This document shows positions 63,345 through 64,000 of a stretch of 64,000 nucleotides of DNA, piece after piece (the stretch's first letter is position 1; the number at the start of each line of letters is the position of its first letter). The notes beneath the pieces were generated by a model. It had not been told where the DNA came from. It saw only the letters and a program-made list of their open reading frames with translations, and searched no databases. This stretch comes from CAVPCY01 sp963702525 (GTDB taxonomy: Bacteria; Actinomycetota; Coriobacteriia; Anaerosomatales; PHET01), in the NCBI GenBank assembly GCA_963702525.1, contig CAVPCY010000013.1, forward strand, positions 372,001 through 436,000, given 5' to 3'. A program made the position numbers and the translations under genes.

Positions 63345-64000
63345 CTAGGCCCCCAGTTCCTTGGCGCGACGAACCGCCGCGGCGACTGCGCTCGAGAACG
63401 CGGCCCGGACGCCGCCGGCTTCGAGCTCGCCCAACGCCGCGATGGTCGTGCCGCCGGGGCTGGCGACGCCATCTATGAGCTCCGCGGGGTGCATCCCGGT
63501 CTCAGCCAGCAGCAGCGCCGTGCCGAGCATCGTCTGGACGGCAAGCGCCTGCGCCACCTCGCGTGACAAGCCTTGGGCGACGCCCGCGCGCGCAAGCGCG
63601 TCGACCACTAGCGCGAAGTACGCGGGGCCCGACCCCGAGATCGCCGTGCCCGCATCTTGGTAGCGCTCGTCGATCACGATCGCATCGCCGATGGCAGCGA
63701 ACAGCGACCGGACCAGCTCGACCTCGGCCTCGCTCGCCTCGGTGCCGCCACTGACGAGTGCCATCCCCGCCCTCACGAGTGCCGGGGTGTTCGGCATGAC
63801 GCGGACGACCTTCGTGCCGGGAGCCATCGCACTTTCGAGACGGGCACATGAGATGCCGGCGGCGATCGAGACCACCAGAGCCCCGTCAACATCGCCCAGG
63901 TCGCGCAGCACGGCATCGATGACCTGCGGCTTGACGGCGAGAATCACGATGCTCGCCCCGTCGATGGCCTCCCTGCCCTCCCGCACGACAGTGACCCCGT
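63345..64000 (-). CDS. proC: Pyrroline-5-carboxylate reductase, N-terminus beyond the window
   Basis: The last 218 residues are visible. IVILAVKPQ and SIAAGISCARLE are in the NADPH domain; VRVMPNTPALVRAGM and SGSGPAYFALVVDALARAGV with the end EAGGVRAAFSSAVAAAV form the dimerisation domain. It makes proline from pyrroline-5-carboxylate with NADPH. The frame is open through the edge. Confidence 0.95.
   Translation of the reverse strand, partial: GVTVVREGREAIDGASIVILAVKPQVIDAVLRDLGDVDGALVVSIAAGISCARLESAMAPGTKVVRVMPNTPALVRAGMALVSGGTEASEAEVELVRSLFAAIGDAIVIDERYQDAGTAISGSGPAYFALVVDALARAGVAQGLSREVAQALAVQTMLGTALLLAETGMHPAELIDGVASPGGTTIAALGELEAGGVRAAFSSAVAAAVRRAKELGA

Overview
This is a 64-kb, GC-rich, densely coding chromosomal segment. 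It probably comes from an anaerobic or microaerophilic high-GC actinobacterium, most like the Coriobacteriia/OPB41-type lineages. Three things point there: an actinobacterial integration host factor (mIHF) next to gmk and rpoZ, a DivIVA/Wag31-type protein, and an RsiG-like c-di-GMP-binding protein. The anaerobe-style enzymes are a two-subunit glycine decarboxylase (gcvPA/gcvPB), a 2-oxoacid:ferredoxin oxidoreductase, rubrerythrin, and the PaaK plus ACT-domain pair. I see no phage, insertion sequence, CRISPR array or origin. The assignment is inference from gene content.

Layout. 1-6.2 kb: a zinc-ribbon/FHA protein cut by the window edge, a small ORF, an RsiG-like protein, and a glycine cleavage operon (gcvT-gcvH-gcvPA-gcvPB-lipoate/octanoate transferase). 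6.2-16.5 kb: envelope and cell-wall genes (a D,D-carboxypeptidase, a VanW protein, a nucleotidyltransferase/phosphomannomutase-like fusion, a CDP-alcohol phosphatidyltransferase, CorA) around paaK-ACT and a degenerate GGDEF membrane protein. 16.7-22.8 kb: an ABC-F protein, two flavoproteins, an RNA-methyltransferase-like protein and a small membrane protein. 23-28.9 kb: an antibiotic-resistance-like module: response regulator, intramembrane-type histidine kinase, a 27-residue peptide, ABC ATPase and permease, and an FHA-TM-VanY carboxypeptidase. The last two transcription units share a duplicated promoter/operator. 29-33.5 kb: tRNA-Pro, DUF190, coaBC and divergent korA-korB. 33.5-38 kb: two tandem GGDEF/HD-GYP membrane proteins. 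38-44 kb: an alpha-oxoamine synthase, a NapH-like ferredoxin, DJ-1, rubrerythrin, a queuosine-tRNA glycosyltransferase-like protein and thiI. 44-45.2 kb: mihF-gmk-rpoZ. 45.3-56.7 kb: a complete pyrimidine operon (pyrR-B-C-carA-usp-carB-pyrK-D-F-E) behind a PyrR-type attenuator. 56.8-64 kb: rluD-lspA-dksA-like genes, ileS behind a T-box, DUF167, divIVA, yggT and the end of proC.

Data quality matters here. About twenty reading-frame breaks fall inside conserved genes, nearly all removable by deleting one base. They look like insertion-type assembly errors rather than decay. I give one entry per whole gene and state where the frame changes; these breaks should not be read as pseudogenes without resequencing.
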